Below are positions 11,772 to 22,203 of a stretch of 64,000 nucleotides of DNA, one piece after another. The stretch lies in the NCBI GenBank assembly GCA_964036195.1, contig OZ038454.1:29746315-29810314 (forward strand), in the 5' to 3' direction. How positions within the stretch are numbered: the stretch's first letter is position 1; the number at the start of each line of letters is the position of its first letter. Origin of the DNA: Sphaerolaimus hirsutus (Eukaryota > Nematoda > Chromadorea > Monhysterida > Sphaerolaimidae). Below the pieces are notes generated by a model that worked only from the letters and a program-made list of their open reading frames with translations, did no database searches and was not told the origin of the DNA. The translations under genes were made by a program, and so were the position numbers.

Positions 11772-11946
11772 GTTCCCAATTGGGATCGGGCCCAGGAAAA
11801 TGCAACCGCAAACGTGCACCGACCTCCTGGACGACCCATTTATCCACGGTGAAACAGGTGTGATGTTCGTGCAATGAGCACTTGGCTCTTTTGAGCAGCG
11901 CGACGCAATAGTGAACTCCGACGTCGTTGCCGGACAAGTCAAAGTC
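11772..11946 (-). CDS. Unrecognised gene, exon C (minus strand)
   Basis: Acceptor GATTGCCCCAG|GAC, phase 0, fits exon B. The peptide begins DFDLSGNDVGVHYCVALLKR and has four Cys and a cluster of His. Two donors are possible: GAAC|GTAAGG at 11,772 (consensus, phase 1) or CAGGAG|GTCGGT at 11,824 (phase 0, which fits exon D and coincides with a drop in GC3). The intron upstream consists of a TIR element (see 11,947-12,314). Function unknown. Confidence 0.55.
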
Positions 11947-12314
11947 CTGGGGCAATCGCACATGCTGTCAAGTGTCATGTTGAATGTGAAATGTCGGTTG
12001 AATGTGAAATGTGGTGCAAAGTGTCAAAAATTTTGATTTTATTTTGTCAAACTGGGCGTATGGCATGTTACATTGTATTTGACATGGTTCCTTACACTTT
12101 GCGTGATATTTTACAAGAGGTTTCACACCTGCAATTATTTTTTACATGATGTTTTACACTTTATCTTTTATTTTACATGATAGTTGGCCCAGACATTTTT
12201 ACAAATTTCACATAACATTCTGATTCTACACGATGTTCACAGTCACATTGCACATTCGACACATTGCACGACATCACATTGGACAGGACATCCTACAACA
12301 CGTTCGAGTGCCAC
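11947..12314 (-). mobile_element. Introner-like TIR element forming the B-C intron
   Basis: In gene orientation the intron begins GTGGCACTCGAACGTG and ends TTGACAGCATGTGCGATTGCCCCAG. These match the two ends of the CAGTCCC/TGTAAA TIR family. The interior is made of the family's GTGAAATGT / ACACTTT words. The exon phases on both sides (0/0) are kept. Confidence 0.6.
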
Positions 12315-12489
12315 CTGCAGACTGACAATCAGCGACTCCTTGTCCTTGTCCTTGTCCTGGTCCTTGTGGTTGTCCCCCGCGTGGGGCAGGGCCAACATGC
12401 TGTCCACCCTGCGCAGGTAGAGCGCGCCGCGCAGCAAGTGCTCCGGCCAGTGCTCAGCAGTCGCTGGGTGCGCGTCTGACTGGTCCACG
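12315..12489 (-). CDS. Unrecognised gene, exon B (minus strand)
   Basis: Acceptor AGTAGCACCAG|C, donor CTGCAG|GTGGCA. The exon takes one base to complete the Ser codon left by exon A, then has 58 codons. The peptide includes PEHLLRGALYLRRVDSMLAL and then an acidic/basic run of alternating Asp and Lys (DQDKDKDKESL) encoded by a GGACAA-type hexamer repeat. GC3 is high. The phase agreement with both neighbours makes this one of the better-supported exons here. No family recognised. Confidence 0.6.
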
Positions 12490-12769
12490 CTGGTGCTACT
12501 TCCGGAACATGTAAAGTCACCTGTCCAGTGCAAGTGTAGTGCAATGCAAACAGTCCAAGTGGTGTAAATGGAGAAAGTCATGTAAAGTGTCACAACTGGG
12601 TATACTTCTTTTACTGCTCACTTGACATTTTGCATGACGTCACGTTTTACATGACTTTCACATGAAGCCTGTCAACTAGTGTAAATAATGCTTCATTCAG
12701 ACAAAGATTTCAGATTTCATTAAGATTTGTATGGGCACAAAAACACCCATCAACTAAAGGTCCAATAGA

Positions 12770-13060
12770 CGCTACCGTATTTCTTCTTATATAACGGCGT
12801 ACCACCAATAGAACGGCACCGCCAATAGAATGGCATGTTTTTGCTCCTTCGCACTCATAAAAAAACAAAAGCAAACTTCAAATCGGGATGGGAACCAGAG
12901 GCCAGTTCCGCAAATTGAGAAGTGAAATGGCAAATGCGAAGTGAATTGAGAAGGAAATTGGCAAAAGCGAAGGGAAATCAGTGTTTCTTTTTTTATATTT
13001 TTCTTCGCTTTTGCCAATTTACTGGCCACATCACTTGTGACTTGTCAATTTGCGGAATTG
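12770..13060. repeat. TACCGTATTTCTTC-type MITE end and fold-back inside the A-B intron
   Basis: TACCGTATTTCTTCTTATA at 12,775 with CCAATAGAACGGCACC words marks the CCGTTCTATT subfamily. Next to it, CCAGTTCCGCAAATTGAGAAG (12,900) is mirrored by CAATTTGCGGAATTGG (about 13,047), giving a fold-back around the words GCAAAAGCGAAG. Confidence 0.55.
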
Positions 13061-13118
13061 GCACCAGTTGCGACTGGCTGGCCTTGTCAACGATTGCGTA
13101 TAAAGTGGGCAGTGGCAC

Positions 13119-13259
13119 GAACTCGTGGTGATGGTCCTGGTGCAGGGGATGGACTTGAAGTCGCCCGCCGTGGTGCCGTCGTGCACGTAGACCAGCGGCC
13201 TGGGCGACTGGGGCGAGAAGCACGACGACACCCACGAGCTGGACGCCACGCTCGGCGCC
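13119..13259 (-). CDS. Unrecognised gene, exon A (minus strand)
   Basis: Acceptor GGCTGCAG|G, donor AGTTC|GTGCCA, phase 2 out. In the chosen frame nearly every third base is G or C; the other two minus frames lack this bias. The peptide is Ser-rich, then RPLVYVHDGTTAGDFKSIPC, then a Thr/Ser run. It joins in phase to exon B. The donor GTGCCACT is the same octamer that starts the tetraspanin intron at 37,701. Upstream exons were not identified. Confidence 0.6.
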
Positions 13260-13559
13260 CTGCAGCCAGTTCCAACCCGTCCCAAGTCAGGGCCGAGGGG
13301 ACGGGGGAAGGCTGGGGTTAAGCACGGCCCCGTCCCACATCTCGCCTCACTTGACACAGTGTGGAACTGGCTCCTGCTAGGCGACGCGTGCAAAAGTTGC
13401 AAGCTGGTGTGCATCCTCCGTTCAATGCTGCATTGGAACGTTGCCAAGTTGGCTATATCGCAACTTTGCCACACTTGAAAGGGACACTTGACGCGGCGGT
13501 TTCACTAGTGGAAAGCAAACAATATACTGATCGACCAGCGGGGCAGTCATATTTGAAGT

Positions 13560-13692
13560 AAAAGTTCAAAAAATTTGTCAAATGTCATACAAAATGTCAA
13601 AAGTTCATAAGTATTTTTTTATTCACACGTTAAATGACATTTGACACTTGACTTTACAATCTACAGAGTACGGGACTGCTGCCAGCGATTCG
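13560..13692. repeat. Copy of the TGTCAAA/GGGACTG TIR family
   Basis: Contains TTGTCAAATGTCATACAAAATGTC and ends TACGGGACTGCTGCCAG. It resembles the introner-like family at 37,511-37,701. No flanking exon is evident on its right. Confidence 0.5.
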
Positions 13693-13859
13693 AATAGTTT
13701 ATTATGGAAGAGAAAAAACTACAGTTTTTCCTCCCCAAAAGCGGACGGATTTGAAAGCTGATTCACGGCTTAAAAAGGAGGGATTGAAAACCGCGAAGTA
13801 GCATTGAAAAATGTGTCATTTCGAGAAAATATAATGAAAATATACTGTCAGAAAATTGT

Positions 13860-14475
13860 TTAAAATGAACATATACCTAATTGAATCTCTCTCAGAAAAG
13901 CGAGAAAAATAAATATAAATGCGATGTTTTTCAACTTTTCTAATATTTTTTTAAAAAAATCACAGAAAACCTCCAATTATATAAAGAACAATTAAATATC
14001 CGTGGAAAATCACGAAAAATTTGTTAATATAAAATACATCTTATATTTTAATATTTTCAGACATTTTTAAAATGCAAATGTCCCAGATATTTTTTTCAAT
14101 GCTAACCGCGAAATTGCGCCAAATTCGGCAGTGCGTCAGCGGGCTGAATAATATGGATTTGTGCATCGCGCCTAGCGTTCCAAAAAATGAGTGATTTTCA
14201 AAATATATAATTAAATATAATCTCAGAAAATCTCTCAAAAAATAAAATAAAATTTCTTTTAAATATAATTAAATTAAAATTAGATAAAATTAAATAAAAA
14301 CGCTGAGAAAATATAAATAAATATAAAAGAGAGATTTAATTATATTTTTTCTCAGAAATCAAATATAATGAAATCTCTCTGGAAAAAAACTGGAGAAAAT
14401 TTAATTAAATTTATTTAATAAAAGATTTTTTATATTTATTTATATTTTTTAAATATAAATCTCCCATAGATTTGT
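13860..14475. repeat. AT-rich palindromic element
   Basis: Repeated AAATATAATTAAAT words and their complements, with GAGAGATTTAATTATATTTTT. A shorter relative bounded by GTTCCAAAAA/TTTTTGGAAC lies at 53,465-53,652. No coding signal. Confidence 0.6.
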
Positions 14476-15470
14476 GGAATGTGCATCGCGCCTCGCTTTT
14501 GTTTACACGACCCAGTGGACAGGAATGGAAAATGCGCCTGTCTTCGGCCGCTTCTGCGGTTTCCCGTGTTTACACAGGGCCGGCTCAAGTCCAGCTCGCT
14601 ATGTACTTGTCCCTACTGCCGCAGAGTTCTTTAAGCCTTTATTTTATGTCCATTTTTTCGGCGCTACCGCATTTCGTCCAATAGGGGGGCGTTCTTTTAT
14701 TTTTATTTTTTTTGTCATTTTCTTTACGAGCAGAAATTTTACGTTAATCAGGTATATCTTATGTTTCCCGCCCAACTGTTTACAGTTTTCGTCACTGTTA
14801 ACGTCAAGCAGTTCAGGGATGAATTTCGCTAATGGAAAAGTGAGAAAAAAAAACAATTTTGAAGTGAGAGTGAGAAATTTAAGAAAAAGTTAAAAATTAA
14901 AAAATGAGTTTTCTTCTAGCTTGAGACGAATTACGGTATCTACTTGTATATTTACTTGCGGTTGCGGGATTGTTATCATTCGACGCTACAAAATCTCACC
15001 TATTAGGACTGAAAATACGGGTAGCCGACCGGTGTATGTTATAAATTTGACTTGCATTTTACTTGATAAGTCCGCGCCGAGAAAACAAATTGAATTAAAA
15101 AATCGCAAGTTTGAATATCCGCGAATAAGTCCCCCCTCGAATAACTCCCCCCTCGAATAACTCCCCCCTCGAATAACTCCCCCCTCAAAAACTCTGACGA
15201 AAGAAACTCCCCGGGGGACTTATTTGTGGATGTATGGTATTTACTTTCAGTTCTGTTCTGTGCAGTCCATTTTTATATTCAAAGAAATACGGTACGTAAA
15301 TACTTAGTAGGTATATATGTTTCTACCGGTGAACAGCGCACATCCCGATCCAATGTGAGCGCAGCTGTTTTGTCTTTTTCTTTTTACATATCTTTGGCAT
15401 TTTTAGGGTCTCTATTGGATCTCTAAGCTGCAATCGATAAAAATGTACTCAGTGAATCAAATCATTATAC
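14476..15470. other. No gene recognised; includes a CCCCCCTCGAATAA array
   Basis: 15,127-15,190 contains four tandem units of AATAACTCCCCCCTCG, related to the TACCGTATT family interior. Short reading frames elsewhere show no codon bias. Confidence 0.5.
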
Positions 15471-15854
15471 TACCGTATACCCTCGAATAAAACCCCCGAG
15501 GAGTTGTTTTTTCGTCAGCGTTTTTGAGGGGGTCTTATTCAAGGGGAGGAGTTGTTCAAGGGGTGAGTTGTTTTTTCTCAGAAAAAAATCATATATCTGT
15601 TTCCGCTGCCGTAGGCTAATATTCCTTTGTATTTTTCGTTTCACACACTGCAATGCAGGTGCCGTTCTATTGCTGTTCTATTGGGGGTATGCCGTGCTAT
15701 TAGACGAAATACGTATGTGTATCTGCGATGCAAACTAACATCAATAAATAATACAACATGTACATTGTATACATTATGTACATCATTCCAGACGGGGGTA
15801 TTTCGAGGGGGGGGGGGTAATTCAAAGGGGGGGGTATTTCGAGGAAATACGGTA
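15471..15854. mobile_element. Composite of TACCGTATT-ended elements
   Basis: Starts TACCGTATACCCTCGAATAA and ends TTTCGAGGAAATACGGTA. Part of a CCGTTCTATT-type end lies inside (about 15,660-15,710), suggesting a nested or recombined pair. Confidence 0.6.
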
Positions 15855-15929
15855 CATTGATAATTTTTTCATTCGACACAACACCAGGCGTAACGGTATA
15901 TAAAATAAATGAGTGTAGTTTTTCAAACT

Positions 15930-16043
15930 TCAAAGATCCACTTCAATGACGCAATTTTCCGTTATGGTGGTGATTGTCTCAGTGTCGTCCTCGTCGTAGT
16001 ACTGATTTTCCTGTTCCATCTCCGACTCTGTCTTCACCGGTGC
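15930..16043 (-). CDS. 3'-terminal exon of an unidentified minus-strand gene
   Basis: Acceptor GACTTTCCACAG|GCA with a short pyrimidine tract, then 37 codons and TGA. The peptide opens APVKTESEMEQENQYYDEDD, runs through a Thr/Ile segment and ends VIEVDL. VKTE matches the SUMO consensus (hydrophobic-Lys-x-Glu), and the tail is acidic. This looks like the disordered C-terminus of a nuclear or signalling protein, but that is inference. No upstream exon could be assigned. Confidence 0.45.
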   Translation of the reverse strand, partial: APVKTESEMEQENQYYDEDDTETITTITENCVIEVDL

Positions 16044-16099
16044 CTGTGGAAAGTCTAGTGAACTTTTGTCCAAATGTTTTCTGTCACATTTGACTTGGT

Positions 16100-17880
16100 C
16101 ATAAAGTTCTCGGTCACACACACGATTAAAGTTAAAATTCCAATTAATTTTTTTGGAAAAGGGGTGCTGAGAAAATGAAAAATCCAATATTTTGAACACA
16201 GTAGCAAATTCAGCATGTATTCAGCATGTTGCAGGAAATGCAACAGAGTCTTCCGACTAAAAACTTTTGACCGTACCGTACCCCATCTGAATATAGGAAC
16301 CATTTGTTTGCTGGCTCTCAAGCTTTATGCATTCAGTGAATGGTCAAATTTTGCATAAGTATAGTGCAAAATTGGGTACCTTGTCCATCAGTATGGAAAT
16401 TTTGATTGTGAAGCATTTGCTCTTATCAATGTAATAGTCAATTATACTTATAAGCAGGCTGGTAACTGGCATTGAGCGTGAAACGCGTGAAAATTCTTGA
16501 ATCAATGTTTGATGCACATGCAAGTTCATGTGCAATATACGATTTCCCAGCAATACATTGCCAAAATGGCAATGCAAAACAGGAAAAATGAAATGCATTG
16601 AGAGTTTGCTTGCATGATTGCAATTATATGCATTGAGAGAAATGCATCGAGAGAAATACATTTGAAAGTGATTCACACTCAATGCGTTTCACCAGCAGCC
16701 AGCCGGTTGATAAGATACACTACATTTGTATGTGAAAATACTTACAATTTTAAAGTTGCAAAATAGTTACAACTTAGCACCTCATTAATTTAATCAGATT
16801 TTTGCACACACTGCATTGCCGGCATGCTCACGCACAAGTAGCAAATGAATCATTGTAATGGCCCTGTGCCATAATGCATGTAATCCCATTATGCATCTAG
16901 AACTGGCAGGCATTACACTATGCCAGGCATGCTGAACATATGCACCCATGAAAACACATGATCTAGTTATTTCAAAGGTGAAAATCTACAAAAAGTATGC
17001 AAATTAGTGACTAAGGGTGAAAATTACTGTAAAATTGCTCAAAAGTGCTCCAGATAGCTAGATAGCTAGGCAATTTGCAGGGGGGACTGTTCAGGGGAAA
17101 GTAACCAAAAATATTGCCTCTGGTATAGATAGATAGCTGGGTGGTTTGGGGTGGGGTTACCCAATCGCTTTGTTACCCATGTGGGTATAATGTGTCTATA
17201 ATGGGTCTAGATGCCTAATGGGTTTACATGCATGATAGGCCTTGAAACTGACCCTCTCATTAGCATTCCGTTGCTGATCAGCTGCAATATCAGCTTGGCA
17301 CCCAGGCTCAGGTGCTTCGTGTGGGCGCATGTAACGGAATGGACCAAACATGCCCTGCCTGTACCAGAAATAGCCCGACACGCATGCCATACATATTGCA
17401 AAAATAAAGATTGCCCTGCAAATTTTTTCGGTGATTTGGAGTGGCATTTTTTCGATTTTTTGACAAAATTTCAACTGACAGGGGGATGTAGAAGTTTGGG
17501 TCCAAGGTACAGTTCAACTTGGGTATGTCACATCTTTCGAATCCAAACAGCATGTGTCTACATCTGCGGGGGTAAAATGGAATGTGACGAATTGATGATG
17601 CAGTGTCACTTGTTGAAACAAAAATAGCAATAGGCTATTGGCGCTCGACTCCCTTTGCTGTGGCACTTTCAAAGACTTTGGCGGCATATTTTTGGAAACG
17701 CACAATTTGAAAAATGGGGCCAAACTTTGTTACATTTTTCATAAGTTTCCTAAAGTACAATACTTTTTGGTTTTTTCTTATTGAAATTAAATGCATGTAA
17801 AATGCATACAGTAAAAATAATTCATCAATTTCACAAGGATTTGCTTGTCAGGTGGTGAAAGCATGAAAATATGTTTGTGA
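16100..17880. other. Stretch without a supported gene
   Basis: Contains AATGCATT-rich palindromic sequence (16,480-16,680) and a GATAGCTA microrepeat (17,052-17,140). Overlapping frames at about 17,200-17,470 read on both strands without clear codon bias. Confidence 0.5.
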
Positions 17881-18056
17881 CAACTAACAATGGCAAAAAA
17901 AGATTCAAAAATTCAAAAAGATTTTAGAATTTTAGAATTTTACCGGAATTTTAAAATGTTTATTTCACCCCTAAAAAAACACTTAATAATCGATTTATTT
18001 TTCAAAAAATTCGAAAATTCGAAAATACTTTTCGAATTTTTCAGGCAATTCAAGGT

Positions 18057-18290
18057 AGTGATGGAAAAGCGCCATGGCGCTGGCGCCTGGCGCTAGCGCC
18101 AAAGCAAAAAGCGCCATGGCGCTTTTGGCGCTTGGCGCCTTTTTGCTGTGGCGCCATTGGCGCTTGGCGCTGGGGTTTGGAAAAGCGCCATGGCGCTTTT
18201 GGCGCTTGGCGCTATGACGCCGTGGCGCCATTGGCGCTTGGCGCTAGTGTTTTAAAAAGCGCCAAAAAAGCGCCAAGAAGTACTAAAAAT
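18057..18290. mobile_element. GGCGCC-rich hAT-like element, TIR TAGTGATGGAAAAGCGCC
   Basis: The left end TAGTGATGGAAAAGCGCCAT is the complement of the right ends seen at 19,325-19,341. The body alternates GCGCCATTGGCGC words, so it can form extended hairpins. Confidence 0.65.
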
Positions 18291-18554
18291 TCATTATTAT
18301 TTTATGCAGAACGACCTGTTAAATTTAATTTACATAAGTATATGTGCTACTGTAAGTGTATTCCAGGATCAACATACCTTATTCTTGATTACTTTGTGAA
18401 CAATGTCTCTGTGATTGCATGGGTATTCAACACTTTTCCCATCTAATCCGAATTATGTAAGGCTTTATGTGACTATTCATCGGACTGGTAACACTCTCCA
18501 CATAGGTTTTAGCTCAATCACTATACTGAGCTCGTTCCTTGCAGTTTTGTTTAA

Positions 18555-18765
18555 GCAGGGTCAAAGGACCCTGTAAAGTGTAAATTTAAGTAAAAAACAT
18601 CATCCAAAATTTCGTAAATACAACTTTGTTAAGTGTCATGCGAAATGTCAAAAGTTCAATCAAAATAAGTTCTTTTTTGTTTTGATTGACATTTTACATC
18701 ACATGTAAAATTACATTTGACGTTTGACACCTGATTTTACATTGTGTGGAATCACTTTCTGAAGC
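18555..18765. repeat. Copy of the TGTAAA/TTTACA TIR family
   Basis: Begins GGACCCTGTAAAGTGTAAAT. Contains the inverted pair AAATGTCAAAAGTTCAAT / TTTTGATTGACATTTTACAT. Ends TTTACATTGTGTGGAATCAC. Confidence 0.55.
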
Positions 18766-19129
18766 TATTCCAACAATGGCAATCCAAAATTTGAAACCTC
18801 AAAATCCTGTGTTCAAAATTGACTAGCAAAACTCGAAACTGCAATATCTTAGTAGAAAAATCGAAAGTATTCCAAAAAATTGAATACTTCATTAGAAAGT
18901 TAAAATTATTTTATGGGAAAAACTACTAAATTCCTAAAGTAATTTTAAAAAAAGCCTATAAATCTTAGCAGTTTTTACACATGGTTTGCTATAGTTAGCC
19001 CAAACACCCAGCTGTAAATATAATGTCAAGACAAAAAAAACAAAAGTGACTGGAGTTGACTTATATCTTGCGCCAAAAACAAATTAATAGCAGTGCATTA
19101 GCATGGCTGTATATATGAGAAGCAAAAAT

Positions 19130-19343
19130 TTTTGGCGCTGGCGCTATTGGCGCTTGGCGCCAACATCCTCTGGCGCCATTGGCGCTTGGCGCCGTAGTCT
19201 AAAAAAGCGCCATGCATGGCGCTTTTGGCGCTTGGCGCCATTTTGCTCTGGCGCCATTGGCGCTCGGCGCTGGGGTTCGGAAAAGCGCCATGGCGCTTTT
19301 GGCGCTTGGCGCCAAAGCCCTGGCGCTTTTTCCATCACTAATT
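19130..19343. mobile_element. GGCGCC-rich hAT-like element
   Basis: Ends with TGGCGCTTTTTCCATCACTA, the complement of the left end at 18,057. The body is GGCGCTTGGCGCC repeats. Confidence 0.65.
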
Positions 19344-19504
19344 CAAGGCACTCTTAAGTTCAACGTACTAAATACAACGACAATTGATACGCGGTGCTTA
19401 TGAAAAAGCGCAACAAAACAAAAAAAACGTCCAAAAACGTTGAAATGTAAACTGCCCTGTAAAATGTGAATTGTCATGCAAAGTGTCAAAAGTTATGAAT
19501 AGTG

Positions 19505-19735
19505 ATGTAAAGGCACCGGGGCACCGGTGCCCCGGTGCTGGGCACTGAAGGGCACCAGCACCGGTGCTGGTGCGGTGCCATTGCAATCTTCAGGGGTGCC
19601 ATGCCGGTGCCGGTGCCATTTTTTTCAGAATAGCACCGGTGCCGGTGCGGTGCGGTGCCATTTTTTTGCCGGTGCCAAAGGTGCTAGCACCAGGGCCAAA
19701 GTGAAAGGCACCGGGAAAGGCACCGGCCAAGGCTT
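19505..19735. mobile_element. GCACCGGTGCC-rich element
   Basis: Begins GTGATGTAAAGGCACCGGGG. The body consists of GGTGCCGGTGCC words, matching the copies at 10,405, 31,533 and 32,632. Confidence 0.6.
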
Positions 19736-19787
19736 CATGTGCTGTGCAATTTTGTCCATAGTATGTAGGGTGTCAAAAATTTTTTTT

Positions 19788-20035
19788 TACGGAAAACGGA
19801 AAACGGAAAGGTAAAATTTTTTCACTTTAAGGAAAACGGAAAACGGAAAGGTAAAAAAAAAATTTCTGCCGGAAAACGGAAAACGGAAAGGTAAAAAAAT
19901 TTCACTCAGCGGAAAACGGAAAACGGAAAGGTAAAAAAAAATTGTCGGCCGGAAAACGGAAAACGGAAAAATGAAATGCCGGAAAACGGAAAACGGAAAG
20001 CAAAATTTTCACGGAAACGGAAAAAAAATAAAGTG
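19788..20035. repeat. Left GGAAAACGGAAAACGG minisatellite
   Basis: About six irregular units of CCGGAAAACGGAAAACGG followed by AAAGGTAAAAA. The same array in the same orientation resumes at 21,485, right after the pol fragment. Confidence 0.85.
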
Positions 20036-20235
20036 AAATTAGCATGGTAATAGACAAATTTGCAGAAGGAAAACCTGCATGCAGGTTTGCCTGTTTGGCT
20101 TTGATTGTGGTAGCTGTACATTCTGCAACTATAGATCATGCCTGTAACTTCACTTGTAGTTCAAGCTTAACTGAACCAACAAAAAATCATCAAAAAGTAG
20201 CCATAGTGGCCATAGGAAAGGAAATACTATGACAA

Positions 20236-21486
20236 TTTCACAGTCTAGAAGCAGTGGGAATCACTGATGACCACTATGCAATTGATGACAACATTGCAGA
20301 GGAGATGATAATAAATAGCATAAAATGCAACGACAACCACAAATGATACTTTATTGACTGGCCATATAAAGAGAGTATCAGTGACCTGCCCACGGGAAAA
20401 GCAGAAGCCTTGGTGCGGTTTAAATCACTTATAAGAAGATTCAACAAAGATCCAAACTTATTCGAACAATACCGGAAAGTTTTGGACGACCAACTAGAAA
20501 AGGGAATAATTGAGATCTGTGACAACAAAACAGACAACAAGGGGATTCATTACCTGCCACACCAGCCAGTAATCACGCCGGGCAAATCGACATCATGCAG
20601 AATCGTGTACGATGGGTCGGCAGGTAAGCCCAGTTTCAACGAGTGCCTTTTTAGAGGACCAATTACAACACCATTAGCACTGGGCCTACTCCTGAGGTTC
20701 AGGGCAGGCAATCTAGCATTAATTGCTGATATTGAAAAGGCATTTTTGCAAATAGGATTGCATGACCAAGCTAGAGACTGCACACAATTTTTCTGGCTGA
20801 AAGATGCCTCAAAACCAGTAACTGAAAATAACTTAATAGTACTTCATTTTAAATGCGTACTGTTTGGACTTGTCTGCAGCCCAGCAATTTTGGGAGCAGT
20901 CATAAAATACCATTTAAATGTGACAATAAACAACATGAATGAATATGAAGAAAATGAAGGGGAACAAAACCAGTTGGTGATGATAATAAACAACATTTAC
21001 GTCGATAACTTCATCATGAGTGTCACGAATGAAGTTGAAGATTTAGAACTATATTACAAAGTCAAAGCTTTATTTAACCAATGTTCTATGAACATGAGGG
21101 AATGGCTGTCAAACTCCAGATCAGTCATGAATGAAATAGCAGAAAACGACAGGAGTCCAAAGGTGAATAAAATTGTCGCAGTAATGGGCATGAAATAAAA
21201 TCACCCAATGGACATGCTGGCAATATCAACACCAAAATGGCAAGTTGACAGCATCACAACACCAACCAGACAAAACTTGAAACAATTATTGGTGTCAGCT
21301 TATGACCCAATTGGGTTCACAGCACCTGTTTCACTGACCCTGAAATCCCAGTTGTCAATGCTGCTCCAAGAGACAAAAACAACACAATGGGATGAGCCAA
21401 TTGAAGATAAATACAGATTGGAAAAACAATGGAAAAATGCCAGAAAACTGAAAATCAAGCCAGAAAATGGAAAAATGGATTGGTAA
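20236..21486 (+). pseudogene. Decayed BEL/Pao-type pol fragment (reverse transcriptase)
   Basis: One frame holds the reverse transcriptase core of BEL/Pao elements: an upstream LEAVGITD motif, RIVYDGSA, IADIEKAFLQIGLHDQARD, the FG..CSPAILGAVI block, and the YVDN form of the catalytic loop (Tyr-Val-Asp-Asn in place of YxDD). After it comes the SAYDPIGFTAPV block. Two in-frame stops interrupt it: TGA at 20,344 and TAA at 21,196. It ends at TAA 21,484-21,486 at the boundary of the flanking minisatellite. No protease, integrase or LTR is present. It is a dead fragment. Its preservation inside the GGAAAACGG array suggests that the retroelement landed there or was carried with it. Confidence 0.85.
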
Positions 21487-21740
21487 AACGGAAACGGAAA
21501 GGTAAAAATTTTTCAGCCGGAAAACGGAAAAATGAGCCGGAAAAACGGAAACGGAAAGGTAAAAAATTTTCAGCTGCCGGAAAACGGAAAACGGAAAGGT
21601 AAAAATTTGTCAGCTGCCGGAAAACGGAAAACGGAAAGGTAAAAATTTTTCTGCTGCCGGAAAACGGAAAACGGAAAGGTAAAAAATTTTCCTGCGGAAA
21701 GGCGGAAACGGAAAACGGAAACGGAAATTTGACACCCTAA
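21487..21740. repeat. Right GGAAAACGGAAAACGG minisatellite
   Basis: Continues the array seen at 19,788-20,035: about six units of GGAAAACGGAAAACGGAAAG with AT-rich spacers. Confidence 0.85.
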
Positions 21741-22203
21741 TAGTATGTGCTTATTCATATTTCAAAAAACAGCGATATATTCACCCAACCGTTTATGCCT
21801 ATTTTGTAAACCTCCCATCAAATAAATATACCTACTGTGAAATCCATTATACACAATACGTGATCTGATGAGCTAGTCTAAAATTTTGTTGAATTTTAAA
21901 CATTTTTATATTTATCTTACTTTTTTGTTCAAAATTTGTTGTCAGTTTATGACAGAGAAAGTTCCATTCTCTGTACAGCAATGACTCCGATCAGTAGATA
22001 ATAGTGGCTATGGGCGATGTAGTGTATTAAATATTTTACCGTACATTTGTAATCATTGTAATTGCTTCATAAAAGTGATTGCCACATCAATCTGATCATT
22101 TTAAGTGCTCAACCATCAAAATCAGTTGAAAATTCATGGAAATATGCACTTCCAAAGGTGAGACCACTAAGAAACTGCCCGATATTTACTTCAGAAATTC
22201 CAG

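Noticed and set aside
17196-17627. Protein-like frames on both strands near 17.2-17.6 kb
   Set aside because: Both strands read equally well, no GC3 bias like the supported exons, and no convincing splice pair.
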